Below are positions 9,135-17,643 of a DNA stretch of 64,000 bases, piece by piece. Origin of the DNA: DASUPK01 sp963833375 (GTDB taxonomy: Bacteria; Actinomycetota; Thermoleophilia; Solirubrobacterales; 70-9). The notes beneath the pieces are model-generated. The model did not search any database, was not told the origin of the DNA, and worked only from the letters and a program-made list of their open reading frames with translations. The position numbers and the translations under genes are program-made. Position 1 is the stretch's first letter; every line of letters starts with the position of its first letter. Where the stretch lies: assembly GCA_963833375.1 (NCBI GenBank), contig CAWHXR010000010.1:62001-126000 (forward strand). Reading direction: 5' to 3'.

Positions 9135-9311
9135 TCAAGCCGTGGCCTGCTTGTTCTGAGCCCGGAACGCCCGCAGCGAGGATTCGAAGAGGGTCTTGTC
9201 GATTCTGCCCTTGAGAATCGGCACGTTCATCTCGATGCACTTCGAGAGCACGTCGCGCCGCTTCATGTGCAGCTCCTCGGCAAGCTCGGTGGGCGTCAGG
9301 TGAACGGACAT
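9135..9311 (-). CDS. Small 58-residue protein, IF2 N-domain-like
   Basis: The start is ATG 9311, chosen because GGAAGGAG sits eight bases upstream; the frame opens further up at 9383 without such a site. The product reads MSVHLTPTELAEELHMKRRD and continues as a short all-helical domain. It resembles the IF2 N-terminal/winged-helix module (a hydrophobic pattern around LAEEL followed by a basic turn and a hydrophobic strand). The function is unknown; nucleic acid binding is a guess. A near-consensus sigma-70 promoter and an overlapping palindrome lie just upstream. Confidence 0.7.
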   Translation of the reverse strand: MSVHLTPTELAEELHMKRRDVLSKCIEMNVPILKGRIDKTLFESSLRAFRAQNKQATA

Positions 9312-9355
9312 ATAGGCCACTCCTTCCCGTTGAACGCCGGATACGCCGGAATGCA

Positions 9356-9383
9356 TGTATATCGCGTCAGGGCGACGTGTCAA
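9356..9383 (-). promoter_or_regulatory. Near-consensus sigma-70 promoter of the small gene
   Basis: On the minus strand TTGACA (9383-9378) and TATACA (9361-9356) are separated by 16 bases. This is the clearest housekeeping promoter seen in the window. It gives a leader of roughly 35-40 bases before ATG 9311. Confidence 0.65.
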
Positions 9384-9393
9384 TCATTTTGAC
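9379..9393. promoter_or_regulatory. Palindrome overlapping the -35 box
   Basis: GTCAA-TCATT-TTGAC is a perfect 5-5-5 inverted repeat that covers most of the TTGACA box of the small gene's promoter. Its position fits a repressor operator. Confidence 0.4.
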
Positions 9394-9416
9394 GCAGTTT
9401 GCGGGGGGATTGCCCC

Positions 9417-10178
9417 TTATATGGGGTTCGGGACGTCGATGAACTCGTGCCCGACCGAGAACCGCTCCGCGACCAGCTCCCCGAGTCGCCGGATCCCGAA
9501 CGTCTCCGTCGCGTAGTGCCCGCCGGCCAGGAAGTGGATGCCGTACTCCCGCGCCTCTCCCATCACCGGCTCGCTGGGCTCGCCGGTGACCAGCGCGTCG
9601 AGGCCCAGGGGCCCCGCCTCGCGCAGCGCGAAGCCCCCCGCCCCGGTGACGATCCCGACGCTCGAGATGCGCTCGGGGCCGGCGTCGAAGACGAGCGGGT
9701 CCTGCCCCACGGCCTCGCTCAGCCTGCGGCCGAGCTCACCGACCTCGATCGGCTCCGGGGACCGCCCGATCACCCCGACGGCCGACCCCTTCGCCTCCCC
9801 GAAGGGCCGCTCGTCCGCCTCCAGCCCGAGGGCGTCCCGGAGCAGGGCGTTGTTGCCGATCTCGGGGTGGGCGTCGAGCGGCAGGTGGTAGGCGGCGAGC
9901 GACGCGTCGGCGCAGAGCAGGGCGCGCAGCCTGGATGCCATCGGCACCGAGAGCGGCGAGACCTCCGAGCCCCAGAGCAGGCCGTGGTGGGTGAGCACGA
10001 GCTCCGCACCCGAATCGACCGCGGCCTGGAGCAGCTCGAGGTTGGCTGTGACGCCGGTCGCGACCTTGCTGACCTCGGACTTGCCCGGAACCTGGAGCCC
10101 GTTGGGCCCGTAGTCCTCAAAGGATCTGACGTCCAGGAGCTGGCCGCAGAAGCCCAGGATCTCGTCGCGGGTGGCCAT
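9417..10178 (-). CDS. Nif3-like dinuclear metal-centre protein (GTP cyclohydrolase 1 type 2 family)
   Basis: This is a member of the YbgI/NIF3 family of hexameric proteins with a two-metal site. Metal-ligand motifs are visible: THHGLLW near residue 64, and GGHYATE towards the C-terminus. GPNGLQV near the N-terminus is typical. The length of ~254 fits the short form without the PII-like insert. ATG 10178 is preferred over TTG 10184. The biochemical role of the family is unsettled. The start abuts a hairpin repeat like that of dacB. Confidence 0.9.
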   Translation of the reverse strand: MATRDEILGFCGQLLDVRSFEDYGPNGLQVPGKSEVSKVATGVTANLELLQAAVDSGAELVLTHHGLLWGSEVSPLSVPMASRLRALLCADASLAAYHLPLDAHPEIGNNALLRDALGLEADERPFGEAKGSAVGVIGRSPEPIEVGELGRRLSEAVGQDPLVFDAGPERISSVGIVTGAGGFALREAGPLGLDALVTGEPSEPVMGEAREYGIHFLAGGHYATETFGIRRLGELVAERFSVGHEFIDVPNPI

Positions 10179-10181
10179 GAT

Positions 10182-10214
10182 CAAACGGGTTGCCCCTGGC
10201 GGAGCACCCTCGCA
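10182..10214. repeat. Start-proximal hairpin element, copy 2
   Basis: CAAACGGGTTGC and GGAGCACCCTCGCA flank a seven-base loop (hairpin 10187-10209). The element lies directly before the Nif3-like start codon on the minus strand, in the same register as the copy before dacB: both read CCCGTTTGAT then one base and ATG. Confidence 0.7.
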
Positions 10215-10276
10215 CCTAGCCTACCCGCGGGCGTCCAGCCTTATCAGCCGCTGAGGGGCCCAACTACCATGGCGCC

Positions 10277-10537
10277 ATGAGCCCCGGCGAGGCATCGGTC
10301 GAGCCAGGCACGGATCCGTTCATCCAGTCGCTGATGGAGACCGACCTGTACTCGATCGGCGCGTTCTTCTGCGACCAGCACCCCGAGCTGGTGGACGAGG
10401 TCGTGGAGCGCAGCGAGGCGATCGAGTCCCGGGGGCTTGGGACCTGGGCGGCTGAGACGGAGACACCGCTCGAGGAGGGGCTCCGCACGCTCCTCACCGG
10501 GCTGGCCGTCCGCTACTACAAGGCCGTCGCGGGGTGA
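10277..10537 (+). CDS. Hypothetical 86-residue protein
   Basis: No family is recognised. The product is acidic, soluble and predicted helical, with EGTDPF-like polar ends, a CDQHPEL segment and an ESRGLGTWAAE turn. Its TGA overlaps the GTG of the DsbA-like gene (GTGA at 10534-10537), which indicates co-translation and a shared role. No clear ribosome site precedes ATG 10277. Confidence 0.6.
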   Translation: MSPGEASVEPGTDPFIQSLMETDLYSIGAFFCDQHPELVDEVVERSEAIESRGLGTWAAETETPLEEGLRTLLTGLAVRYYKAVAG

Positions 10538-11238
10538 GCGAGGAAGCCCCGCGGAGGCGCCCGCGTCTGGTCGGGCTGATCGTGCTGGCCGTGATCGTCG
10601 GCCTGCTCGGCTTCGCGATCGTGAGCCTCTCGGTCGGCACCGGCGGGGAGGGCCAGGTCCCCATCACCGGCGCCGAGGAGACGCAGAGCCTGCTCGGCGG
10701 AATCCAGCAGGATGGCGCCCGCCTCGGCCCGGGGGACGCGCCCGTCACGGTCCAGGTCTTCAACGACCTCCAATGCGACCCCTGCTCGGACTGGAACCGC
10801 ACCGTGATCATGCCGCTGATTCGCGGTCCGGTTCGTGCAGGGCAGATCCAGATGATCTTCCACCACTTCCCGCTCAGCGCCGAGTCCGGATTCTTCCTCG
10901 GCTCCTACGGGGCCGTGGCGGCTGCGAAGCAGGACGACGAGTGGCAGTTCATCGAGCTGTTCTTCCTCAACCAGGAGGAGGCGAAGAAGGGTGGAGCGAA
11001 CCAGGAATTTCTCGACAACGTCGCCCGGGCGATCCTCAACTTCAACGTCGAGCAGTGGCAGAACGACATGAAGGACTCGGACATCGAGGAGACCCTGAAG
11101 GCGGACGAGGACCTCGCCGCGGAGCGGCAGCTGCCGGCACAGCCCGCGGTGGTGGTGGGCGGCCCGAACGGCAGCCGCCAGCTCGAGGAATCGCCGACCG
11201 TCGGCCAGGTCGAGGCGGCCATCGCGCAGGTACGCTGA
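10534..11238 (+). CDS. Membrane-anchored DsbA-like thiol oxidoreductase
   Basis: A single N-terminal membrane helix (about residues 11-33) is followed by an extracytoplasmic thioredoxin fold with the redox motif CDPC (Cys 81 and 84) in FNDLQCDPCSDWN. The cis-Pro loop lies in LPAQPAVVVGG. The architecture is that of Gram-positive BdbD/DsbA-type proteins (thioredoxin_4), which form or isomerise disulfides in exported proteins. It is 234 residues long. It overlaps the upstream small gene by four bases. The secreted Cys-containing proteins just downstream are plausible clients, but that is inference. Confidence 0.85.
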   Translation: MSEEAPRRRPRLVGLIVLAVIVGLLGFAIVSLSVGTGGEGQVPITGAEETQSLLGGIQQDGARLGPGDAPVTVQVFNDLQCDPCSDWNRTVIMPLIRGPVRAGQIQMIFHHFPLSAESGFFLGSYGAVAAAKQDDEWQFIELFFLNQEEAKKGGANQEFLDNVARAILNFNVEQWQNDMKDSDIEETLKADEDLAAERQLPAQPAVVVGGPNGSRQLEESPTVGQVEAAIAQVR

Positions 11239-11260
11239 TCCGCCCGGTGGTGAGACCGGC

Positions 11261-11779
11261 TTGACTCGAAAGCGGGCCCTGATTGCATCGGCGATTGCGT
11301 CGATCGCGATCTTCGTGGTGCTCGCGATCCTCGACCTCCGGATGATGGACGCCGGCGGCCCCGGCATCGTCGGGTTCGAGCTGGCGGGGACCCAGGAGCG
11401 CGCCGCGGAGATCCTGGCCGACTGGGGGAGCAAGGGAACCGATGCAGCGAAGGCATCGCTGTGGATCGACTACGCCTACATCCTCGCCTACGGCACGTTC
11501 CTCGTCCTCGCGGCCTGGGCCACCCGCGACCTGGCGATCGAGCGAGGGTGGACCCGCATGGCGGCCTTCGGTCTGGCTGTGATCCCCTTCGCCGCCGGGG
11601 CGGCGGCCTTCGACGCGATCGAGGACGTCGGCTTGCTGCTCGCCGTGAATCAGCACGGGGGAGATCTGGCTCCCAGGCTCGGCCAGGTCTGCGCGGTGCT
11701 CAAGTTCGCCCTGCTAGCGGTGACGATCAGCTATCTGCTGGTGGGCCTGGCGCTCCGGGTTCGCTCTCGACCTGGCTGA
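11261..11779 (+). CDS. Four-helix membrane protein, hypothetical
   Basis: TTG 11261 starts a 172-residue protein with about four predicted membrane segments: residues 7-24, a second after ~70, then about 100-120 and 140-165. A soluble loop between the first two contains ELAGTQERA. It resembles small uncharacterised integral membrane proteins; no catalytic motif is seen. It lies 22 bases after the DsbA-like gene and may be in the same transcript. Confidence 0.65.
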   Translation: MTRKRALIASAIASIAIFVVLAILDLRMMDAGGPGIVGFELAGTQERAAEILADWGSKGTDAAKASLWIDYAYILAYGTFLVLAAWATRDLAIERGWTRMAAFGLAVIPFAAGAAAFDAIEDVGLLLAVNQHGGDLAPRLGQVCAVLKFALLAVTISYLLVGLALRVRSRPG

Positions 11780-11812
11780 GCGCGCGGGGTATTCTTGCGA
11801 CGCGGTGGTCGC

Positions 11813-12619
11813 ATGACGGAGGGGAACGAGGTGACGGGAGCCGGACCGGCGACATCAGTGCGGCTGGAGCCCGGCTCGCATCGCACCCCCGGCGACGGCG
11901 TGTGCATCGTCGAGCTCGCCTCGATACTCGGCGGGGAGCCCTTCTCGGATCGCCCCCGGTGCGTATGCCGAGTGATCGGCTCGTTCCTGCGTGGCTGGAA
12001 CGATCGCGCCGGCTATGCCGAACGGCAGCGGCTCCATCCGTACGCATCGCGGGTGGTCGGGACCGGCGGGTATCGCCGGGTCAGCCGAATCCGGCGAGAT
12101 CTCTGCCTGTGCTGGGCGGGCGCGGACCTGGACCGCGGGCCGCTCGGCAGGTCCCTCGCCCGCCTCGCCATGAGGGCCAGAATCGCCTGGGCGGTCGGGG
12201 TCCTTCCCGCCATCAGGCTGAAGGAGGGCGCCGGGGCGTACGCCGCCCAGGTGTGCTTCGCTCGGGACGGAGGCGACGAGGCCTTCGCGCTGCTCGACAG
12301 CCTGCTCGAGATCGGCGCGCCGTCTCCGGCCAAGACGCAGCCCGGACTGCCCGCCCGCTGGATGCCGGCGAAGCTGGGCGAGCTCGACGAGCCGAATCGG
12401 AACGGCAACGGCCGTCGCGACGCCAATGGCAACGGGAACGGCAACGGCCGGCGCCGCGACGAGCCCGGCATCCGGGCGACGATCATCGCCCGCGAGCGCG
12501 GCAACCCCGAGACCGCCGCGCCTAGAAGCCCCGGCGCTCCCGGATCCGGTTCAGCGAACGGCGCAGGTGGGGATTACCCCCGCGATCCGCGAGCTGGGCT
12601 GACAGACGCAGATTCCTGA
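11813..12619 (+). CDS. Hypothetical protein with a conserved N-terminal domain and an Asn-Gly repeat tail
   Basis: The N-terminal ~170 residues contain GDGVCIVELASILGGEPFSD, then a Cys-rich CVCRVI stretch, NDRAGYAERQ and RLHPYASRVVGTG. This looks like a globular domain seen in uncharacterised actinobacterial proteins. After ~200 the tail is low complexity, with repeated NGNGNG between basic residues. ATG 11813 is favoured, and 11795 is an alternative. The last ~95 bases overlap the oppositely oriented small membrane gene. The domain is probably real; the exact 3' end is less certain. Confidence 0.6.
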   Translation: MTEGNEVTGAGPATSVRLEPGSHRTPGDGVCIVELASILGGEPFSDRPRCVCRVIGSFLRGWNDRAGYAERQRLHPYASRVVGTGGYRRVSRIRRDLCLCWAGADLDRGPLGRSLARLAMRARIAWAVGVLPAIRLKEGAGAYAAQVCFARDGGDEAFALLDSLLEIGAPSPAKTQPGLPARWMPAKLGELDEPNRNGNGRRDANGNGNGNGRRRDEPGIRATIIARERGNPETAAPRSPGAPGSGSANGAGGDYPRDPRAGLTDADS

Positions 12620-12773
12620 TCGTGAAGATCGCCGCCAGCGCGGCGATCACCGCGGTCGTCGCCGCAACTTCTCCCGGGGAGATGGTTGCCACGATTACGA
12701 AGAACCCGTAGAGCACCACCGCCCCGATCACGGCCACCCAGAACGACAAGCGCAGGCGCTGAATCACTCCCAT
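12522..12773 (-). CDS. Small two-helix membrane protein
   Basis: ATG 12773 begins an 83-residue protein with two hydrophobic segments (about 9-30 and 36-56), followed by a basic tail ending RIRERRGF. No family is recognised. Its start codon and that of the divergent secreted-protein gene share the bases CATG (12771-12774). Its 3' end overlaps the tail of the preceding plus-strand gene. Confidence 0.55.
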   Translation of the reverse strand: MGVIQRLRLSFWVAVIGAVVLYGFFVIVATISPGEVAATTAVIAALAAIFTIRNLRLSAQLADRGGNPHLRRSLNRIRERRGF

Positions 12774-13623
12774 GAGACGAACCCGAGCGTACCGGATCGC
12801 CGGTCTCTGCCTGGCGGGAGTGCTGCTCGGCTGCGCCTCGACCGCGAGCGCCTCCGTGACCATCGGGCAGGTCGCTGAGTTTCCGCCCGCCCCCTCATGC
12901 ACCTCCGACTTCGACTACCTGCAGCCCAGCGTCACGGGAGGAAACCTCTACATAGCGCGGGAGGCCGGGACGATCGTCTCCTGGACCACGAACTCAGCCG
13001 CCGGAGCAACCTACGTGTTCAAGGTCTTTAGGCGGACCACGGATCCGGACGCCTTCCAGGTCATCTCGCACGCTCCGCCCCGGACCGTGACGACGACGGG
13101 TCTGAATACGTTTCCGGCCAGCATCTCGGTCAGGTCAGGGGACATGGTGGGCTTCCATGAGAGCGGCGCGGGACCCACCACGTGCACGTTTCCCATGACC
13201 GGCGACTCGGTGCTCAGCCGCTTCGCCAACCTCTCCGACGGCACCAGCGGCGTCTTCACCCCTCTGAACGACCGGCGGCTCAACCTCTCCGCCGTGCTCG
13301 TCCCCAGCAACTCGTTCACCCTCGACGGCATCAGCCGCGACCGCCGCCGGGGCACCGCGAGCATCACGGTCACGACTTCCAACCCGGGTGTCGTGACCCT
13401 CTCGGGCAAGAACCTGAAGAAGGGCCGGGCCGCGAAGACCCTTGCGGTACCGGGGCCCGTCAGCTTCTCGGTCGCGGCCGTCGGGCGAAAGCGCCGGGTG
13501 CTGCAGCGGAGGGGGCATGTGAGCCTCCAGGTGACCGTCAGCTTCGCGCCGATCGGCGGCGATGCGAGCAGCCAGGCGATCAACCTGCGGCTGAAGAAGC
13601 GGCGGCCGCCGCTTTCCAGCTGA
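12772..13623 (+). CDS. Secreted protein, first of a paralogous pair
   Basis: A signal sequence (RIAGLCLAGVLLGCASTASA) ends near residue 28; it contains LLGC, so it could be a lipoprotein, though the Ala-X-Ala site is also good. The mature part begins SVTIGQVAEF and consists of beta-rich segments, ending in a basic Arg/Lys tail. The broken copy at 16544-17390 shares SVT.GQ, the ..SGD or AGD segment, VNVSAVL/LNLSAVL and a Lys-rich end. Function unknown; it lies next to a large secreted repeat protein. Confidence 0.75.
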   Translation: MRRTRAYRIAGLCLAGVLLGCASTASASVTIGQVAEFPPAPSCTSDFDYLQPSVTGGNLYIAREAGTIVSWTTNSAAGATYVFKVFRRTTDPDAFQVISHAPPRTVTTTGLNTFPASISVRSGDMVGFHESGAGPTTCTFPMTGDSVLSRFANLSDGTSGVFTPLNDRRLNLSAVLVPSNSFTLDGISRDRRRGTASITVTTSNPGVVTLSGKNLKKGRAAKTLAVPGPVSFSVAAVGRKRRVLQRRGHVSLQVTVSFAPIGGDASSQAINLRLKKRRPPLSS

Positions 13624-13654
13624 TGCCGCGGCTGGCCCTACACTCCGCGAGCGA

Positions 13655-16495
13655 ATGAGGCGTCGCGTACTTGCTGCGGTGCTTTTTGCGCTCGCGCTGG
13701 TGGTCGTGGTGTTGGCTCGGACAGGGGACACCAACCAGCGGGGCGCCGAAGTGACCGAGGGGAAGCCCTGGACGGGGGCCGCCGGCGTGACCCAGAGCGT
13801 CGCCCAGCTCGCGGCGCGCCATGACGTCGCCGAGCCGCGGCCGGTCGGGCCCGAGGCCGATCAGGAAGCAGTCAGGGAGCGGGCTGTGGCGGGGTCTCAG
13901 CAGGTCCGTGAGAAGCCGGAGCCCGGGGAGGAGGGGCTGCCGCCGCGGACGGCCGGTCCGGTCGCGCCGCAGCAGCGCGTCGGCCGCTCGGCGATCGGGC
14001 CGCGGTCGTCGCTGTCGGAGGGCACCTCCTTCCTCGGGGCGGACAGCATCCAGTCGGGGTTCATCCCACCGGACTCGATGGGATCGGTGGGGCCTGACCA
14101 GATCCTCGTCTCCGTCAACGGCGTAATCAATGTCTACGACAAGCAGGGGAATCTCGGCGGCCTGCACATCAGCGATTCCATGTTCTGGAATCCCGTACTG
14201 CCGCCGGGCGTCGAGCCCACCGATCCGGGGGTCGAGTACGACCGCCTCTCGGGGCGCTGGATCGTCTCCGCGATCGACACCGAGAGCTCGAACAACCGCG
14301 TTCTGCTCGCGGTCAGCTCCGGGCCGACGATCACCAACAAGACCGACTTCACCTTCTTTTCCTTCAATGAGGCCGATCCCCCGCCGGCCGGACCGTCGAG
14401 GTTCGTCGACTATCCCCAGCTCGGCGTCGACGCGAACGCGATCTACATCGGCGTCAACGAGTTCAGCTCGATCACGGGCCCGTTCACGGGCACGAGCGCC
14501 TTCGTGATCCGGAAGTCAAGCGTGACCGGGGGCGGCCCGATCGTGGTGACCGCCTTCCGGGGGCTCGCGACCGGCGTCTCGGCCGGGCCGGAGAGCCCCC
14601 AGCCCGCCACGGACATGGATCCGAACGTCGCGGAGGGTTACATCGTCGGTCCGGACAGCCAGCTGTTCAACAGGCTGGATGTCCGGCGGATCACCGATCC
14701 GGGCGGAACCCCCTCCATCTCCGGCAACCTGACCGTCACGGTGCCCTCGACCTCCCTGCCGCTCGCCGTGCCGGCCCAGGGCACCAGCGGAGGCTTGGAT
14801 CCGCTGGATGACCGTCTCTTCGAGGCGATGGTCGCCCGGGGCCCGGATGGGTCGGACTCGCTCTGGACCGTCCACAACATCACCGTCAACTCGAGCGGAG
14901 TGGGCACCTCCAGCGGCAACCGAGACGGCGCCCGCTGGTACCAGCTCGGAACACTGGCCTCCACACCGAGCCTGATCCAATCCGGGACGCTGTTCGACCG
15001 CGCCGCCTCCAATCCCCGTTTCTTCTGGATCCCCTCGATCGCGATGAACGGCCAGGGTCATGCATCGCTGAACTCGAGCACCGCGGGTGTGGGGCGGTTC
15101 GCGGAGATCGCCTCTTCGGGGCGGCTCGCCACCGACCCGCTCGGCACGACCGAGCCCTTCGATCTCACCCAGGCGAGCACGACCACCTACAACCTCGGCA
15201 CGGGCTCGCCAAAGCGGTGGGGGGACTACTCCCAGACGGTGGTCGATCCGACCGACAACCAGACCTTCTGGAGCTTCCAGGAGTACGCGAGCGGGACGAA
15301 CTCCTGGGGCGTGCGTGTGATCCAGCTGAAGGCTCCACCGCCGGCGGTCCCCGCGTCCGCGTCGCCCAACACGATCCTGCCCGGACAGTCCTCCGTGCAG
15401 GTGACGATCACCGGGACGGCTCAGAATGGCTCGGGGTTCTTCGACCCGGGCCCCGACACGAACGGCCCTGGCTTCGCGCACCACATCTCCGCTTCAGTCA
15501 GCGGCGGCGTCGTCGTCAACAGCGTTGCCTACACGGACCCCACCCACATCACGCTCGACCTCGACACGACCGGGGCGACGAATGGTTCCCAGTCCGTCAC
15601 CGTGACCAATCCGGACGGCCAGTCGGACAGCTGCTCACCTCTGGTGGTCGGCACGGACACGACGGCCCCGGCGGCGCCGAACCCGCAGGGGACCACGCCG
15701 GGCTCTCCCGCGAACGACACGAGCCCGCTCGTCTTCGGCACGAACGCCGAATGTGGCTCGACGGTCAGCCTCTACACGGACTCCAGCTGCTCCGACCTCG
15801 CGGCGAGCGGCAGCGCCACCTCGTTCGGCTCCCCCGGCATTCCGGTAACCGTCCCCCCTAACTCGACAACGACCTTCTACGCCAAGGCCATGGACGTCTC
15901 CGACAACCCCTCGCCCTGCTCGACTGCCTTCGCCACCTATGTGGAGGACTCGACGCCGCCGGCGGTGAGCGTCGACTCGGGTCCGAGTGGGACAACAAGC
16001 GACCAGGCGCCGACGTTCACCTTCAGCGCCACCGACTCGGTCGGCCCGATCACCTTCCAGTGCTCGATCGACACCGGCACGCCAAGCTTCGGCGCCTGCT
16101 CCGGCCCGGGCAACAGCGACACCCCGGGGAGCGCGCTGGCGGACGGCCCCTACACCTTCCGCGTTCAGGGGACCGACGCGGCCGGGAACTCGGCGGTGGC
16201 CACCCGCTCGTTCTCCGTCGCGACGCCGAAGCCGCCGGGGGCCCCCGAGACCACCATCACGAAGGGCCCGAAGAAGACGACGAAGCGCAGGCCGAAGTTC
16301 AAGTTCAGCGCGAGCCAGGCGGGATCGACCTTCCAGTGCAAGCTCGATCGGGGGAGCTTCGCGCCCTGCAGCTCTCCGTTCCTGCCGCCCTCCAAGCTCA
16401 AGCCCGGCAAGCACGTCCTGCGGGTGATGGCGATCGGGCCGAGCGGGGCGACGGACAGCTCGCCGGCGGTGAGGAAGTTCAAGGTGATCGCCTAA
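13655..16495 (+). CDS. Large secreted multidomain protein with Ig-like modules
   Basis: The product is 946 residues with an N-terminal membrane or signal segment (AVLFALALVVVVLA). Residues ~115-560 form one large domain that opens with FLGADSIQSGFIPPDSMG, of beta-propeller-like composition. An IPT/TIG-like segment follows (SPNTILPGQSSVQVTITG), then Ig-like repeats; two near the end share the pattern FQC-x-D...F..C.GP/SP (TFQCSIDTG, TFQCKLDRG). The protein is probably surface-exposed and adhesive or structural. Cys pairs in the repeats suggest disulfides. Flanking genes encode shorter secreted paralogues. Confidence 0.8.
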   Translation: MRRRVLAAVLFALALVVVVLARTGDTNQRGAEVTEGKPWTGAAGVTQSVAQLAARHDVAEPRPVGPEADQEAVRERAVAGSQQVREKPEPGEEGLPPRTAGPVAPQQRVGRSAIGPRSSLSEGTSFLGADSIQSGFIPPDSMGSVGPDQILVSVNGVINVYDKQGNLGGLHISDSMFWNPVLPPGVEPTDPGVEYDRLSGRWIVSAIDTESSNNRVLLAVSSGPTITNKTDFTFFSFNEADPPPAGPSRFVDYPQLGVDANAIYIGVNEFSSITGPFTGTSAFVIRKSSVTGGGPIVVTAFRGLATGVSAGPESPQPATDMDPNVAEGYIVGPDSQLFNRLDVRRITDPGGTPSISGNLTVTVPSTSLPLAVPAQGTSGGLDPLDDRLFEAMVARGPDGSDSLWTVHNITVNSSGVGTSSGNRDGARWYQLGTLASTPSLIQSGTLFDRAASNPRFFWIPSIAMNGQGHASLNSSTAGVGRFAEIASSGRLATDPLGTTEPFDLTQASTTTYNLGTGSPKRWGDYSQTVVDPTDNQTFWSFQEYASGTNSWGVRVIQLKAPPPAVPASASPNTILPGQSSVQVTITGTAQNGSGFFDPGPDTNGPGFAHHISASVSGGVVVNSVAYTDPTHITLDLDTTGATNGSQSVTVTNPDGQSDSCSPLVVGTDTTAPAAPNPQGTTPGSPANDTSPLVFGTNAECGSTVSLYTDSSCSDLAASGSATSFGSPGIPVTVPPNSTTTFYAKAMDVSDNPSPCSTAFATYVEDSTPPAVSVDSGPSGTTSDQAPTFTFSATDSVGPITFQCSIDTGTPSFGACSGPGNSDTPGSALADGPYTFRVQGTDAAGNSAVATRSFSVATPKPPGAPETTITKGPKKTTKRRPKFKFSASQAGSTFQCKLDRGSFAPCSSPFLPPSKLKPGKHVLRVMAIGPSGATDSSPAVRKFKVIA

Positions 16496-16543
16496 TCGAA
16501 AAAGCGGTGGCGGGGGGTCCGACGACGGAGTTAGGGTGGCGTC

Positions 16544-17390
16544 ATCCCTCGACTCGTATCAGCCAGCCTCCTCGCTGCACTCGCCCTGGCGATCGGAGCC
16601 ACGCCCGCCGCGGGGTCCGTGACTCTCGGTCAGCTTGCACCAACGCCCAGCGGGAGCTTCCCCAATAACGACTTCCTTCAGCTGAACGAGGCATCGGGCG
16701 CGAGCTATCAAGTGCCCGAAAACGGCACGATCATCAAGTGGAGTCACAACGCTGAGGCTGGGCCCGGGCAGCAGCTGACCCTGAAGATCTATCGAAAGAC
16801 GGGGGACCCGAACTTCTACAAGGTCGTCGGCTTGGATGGCCCTCAGTCCCTGACTGGCAATGTCGTCAACAACTTTGCGGTCAGTATTCCGGTGCAGGCC
16901 GGGGACGTCCTCGGCGCAACCACGGCGGCGGGGTCGCGTGGCCACCCTCTTCAGCGGGTCCCCGGGGGACACCATCCTGAATCATCCCGGCCCGCCCCTC
17001 CTCAACCTGGGCGATGAGGCCGGTTTCTCGGGCCCGGTCCCAGGCGAGAAGGTGAACGTCTCGGCGGTGCTCCAGCCCACCAACGCGATCACGCTTGGCG
17101 CCACGACGCTCAACAAGAAGAAGGGCACTGCGACGGTCAACCTCACGCTGCCCAACCCGGGCGATCTGACCGCCTCAGGGAACGGGGTCAACGCGGCCTC
17201 AGCCGGCCATGCCGTGATCAGCAAGGCGGTCGCTGCCGGGCCGGCGCAGCTGCTGATCAAGGCGAAGGGGAAGAAGCGCAAGGCGCTGAACCAGACCGGC
17301 AAGGTGAAGCTCAACGTCGCAATCACCTTTACGCCGACCAACGGCGACCCCGCCACGCAGTCGGTCACGGTCAAGCTGAAGAAGAAGTAA
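16544..17390 (+). pseudogene. Second secreted paralogue, start lost and frameshifted
   Basis: From ATC 16544 the frame encodes a signal-like segment (PRLVSASLLAALALAIGA) and SVTLGQLAP, then breaks in the G run 16930-16933. Dropping one G restores AAGRVATLFSG and the rest of the homologous domain, to TAA 17390. No ATG, GTG or TTG precedes the signal segment in frame. It is related to the product of 12772-13623. Either both lesions are decay, or one or both are sequence errors; the start problem is the stronger sign of decay. Confidence 0.75.
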
Positions 17391-17498
17391 TCGGGGGCGG
17401 CTACCCTCGGCGTGGAGTGCGGATGGGAGGCCGCTCACTTTGTCGAGTGCCATGCCCGTGGGTTGGCCCGAGCTTCGAACAGGGTATTGGGAGTGCGT

Positions 17499-17627
17499 AT
17501 GAGTTCGAGTGACCCCGCAGTCGGCTCCGACGGGCAGGGAATCCTCGTCACTGGTGCCGGCCAGGCCGTCCTGGCTATCGGTTCTAACGTGCCGACCGCG
17601 GCCCGCGCGGTTGCGCACGCCAACTAG
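17499..17627 (+). CDS. Possible 42-residue leader peptide gene
   Basis: ATG 17499 follows GGGAG by a good distance and ends at TAG 17627, 16 bases before the multicopper oxidase start. The product begins MSSSDPAVGSDGQG and is otherwise small and hydrophobic/Ala-rich. It has no recognised family. It may be a short co-transcribed peptide, or chance. Confidence 0.35.
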   Translation: MSSSDPAVGSDGQGILVTGAGQAVLAIGSNVPTAARAVAHAN

Positions 17628-17643
17628 ACCAGAGGAGAAGAGC

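Noticed and set aside
13011..13734. Minus-strand frames opposite the secreted protein
   Set aside because: No ribosome site, no domain; explained by high GC third positions of the real gene.
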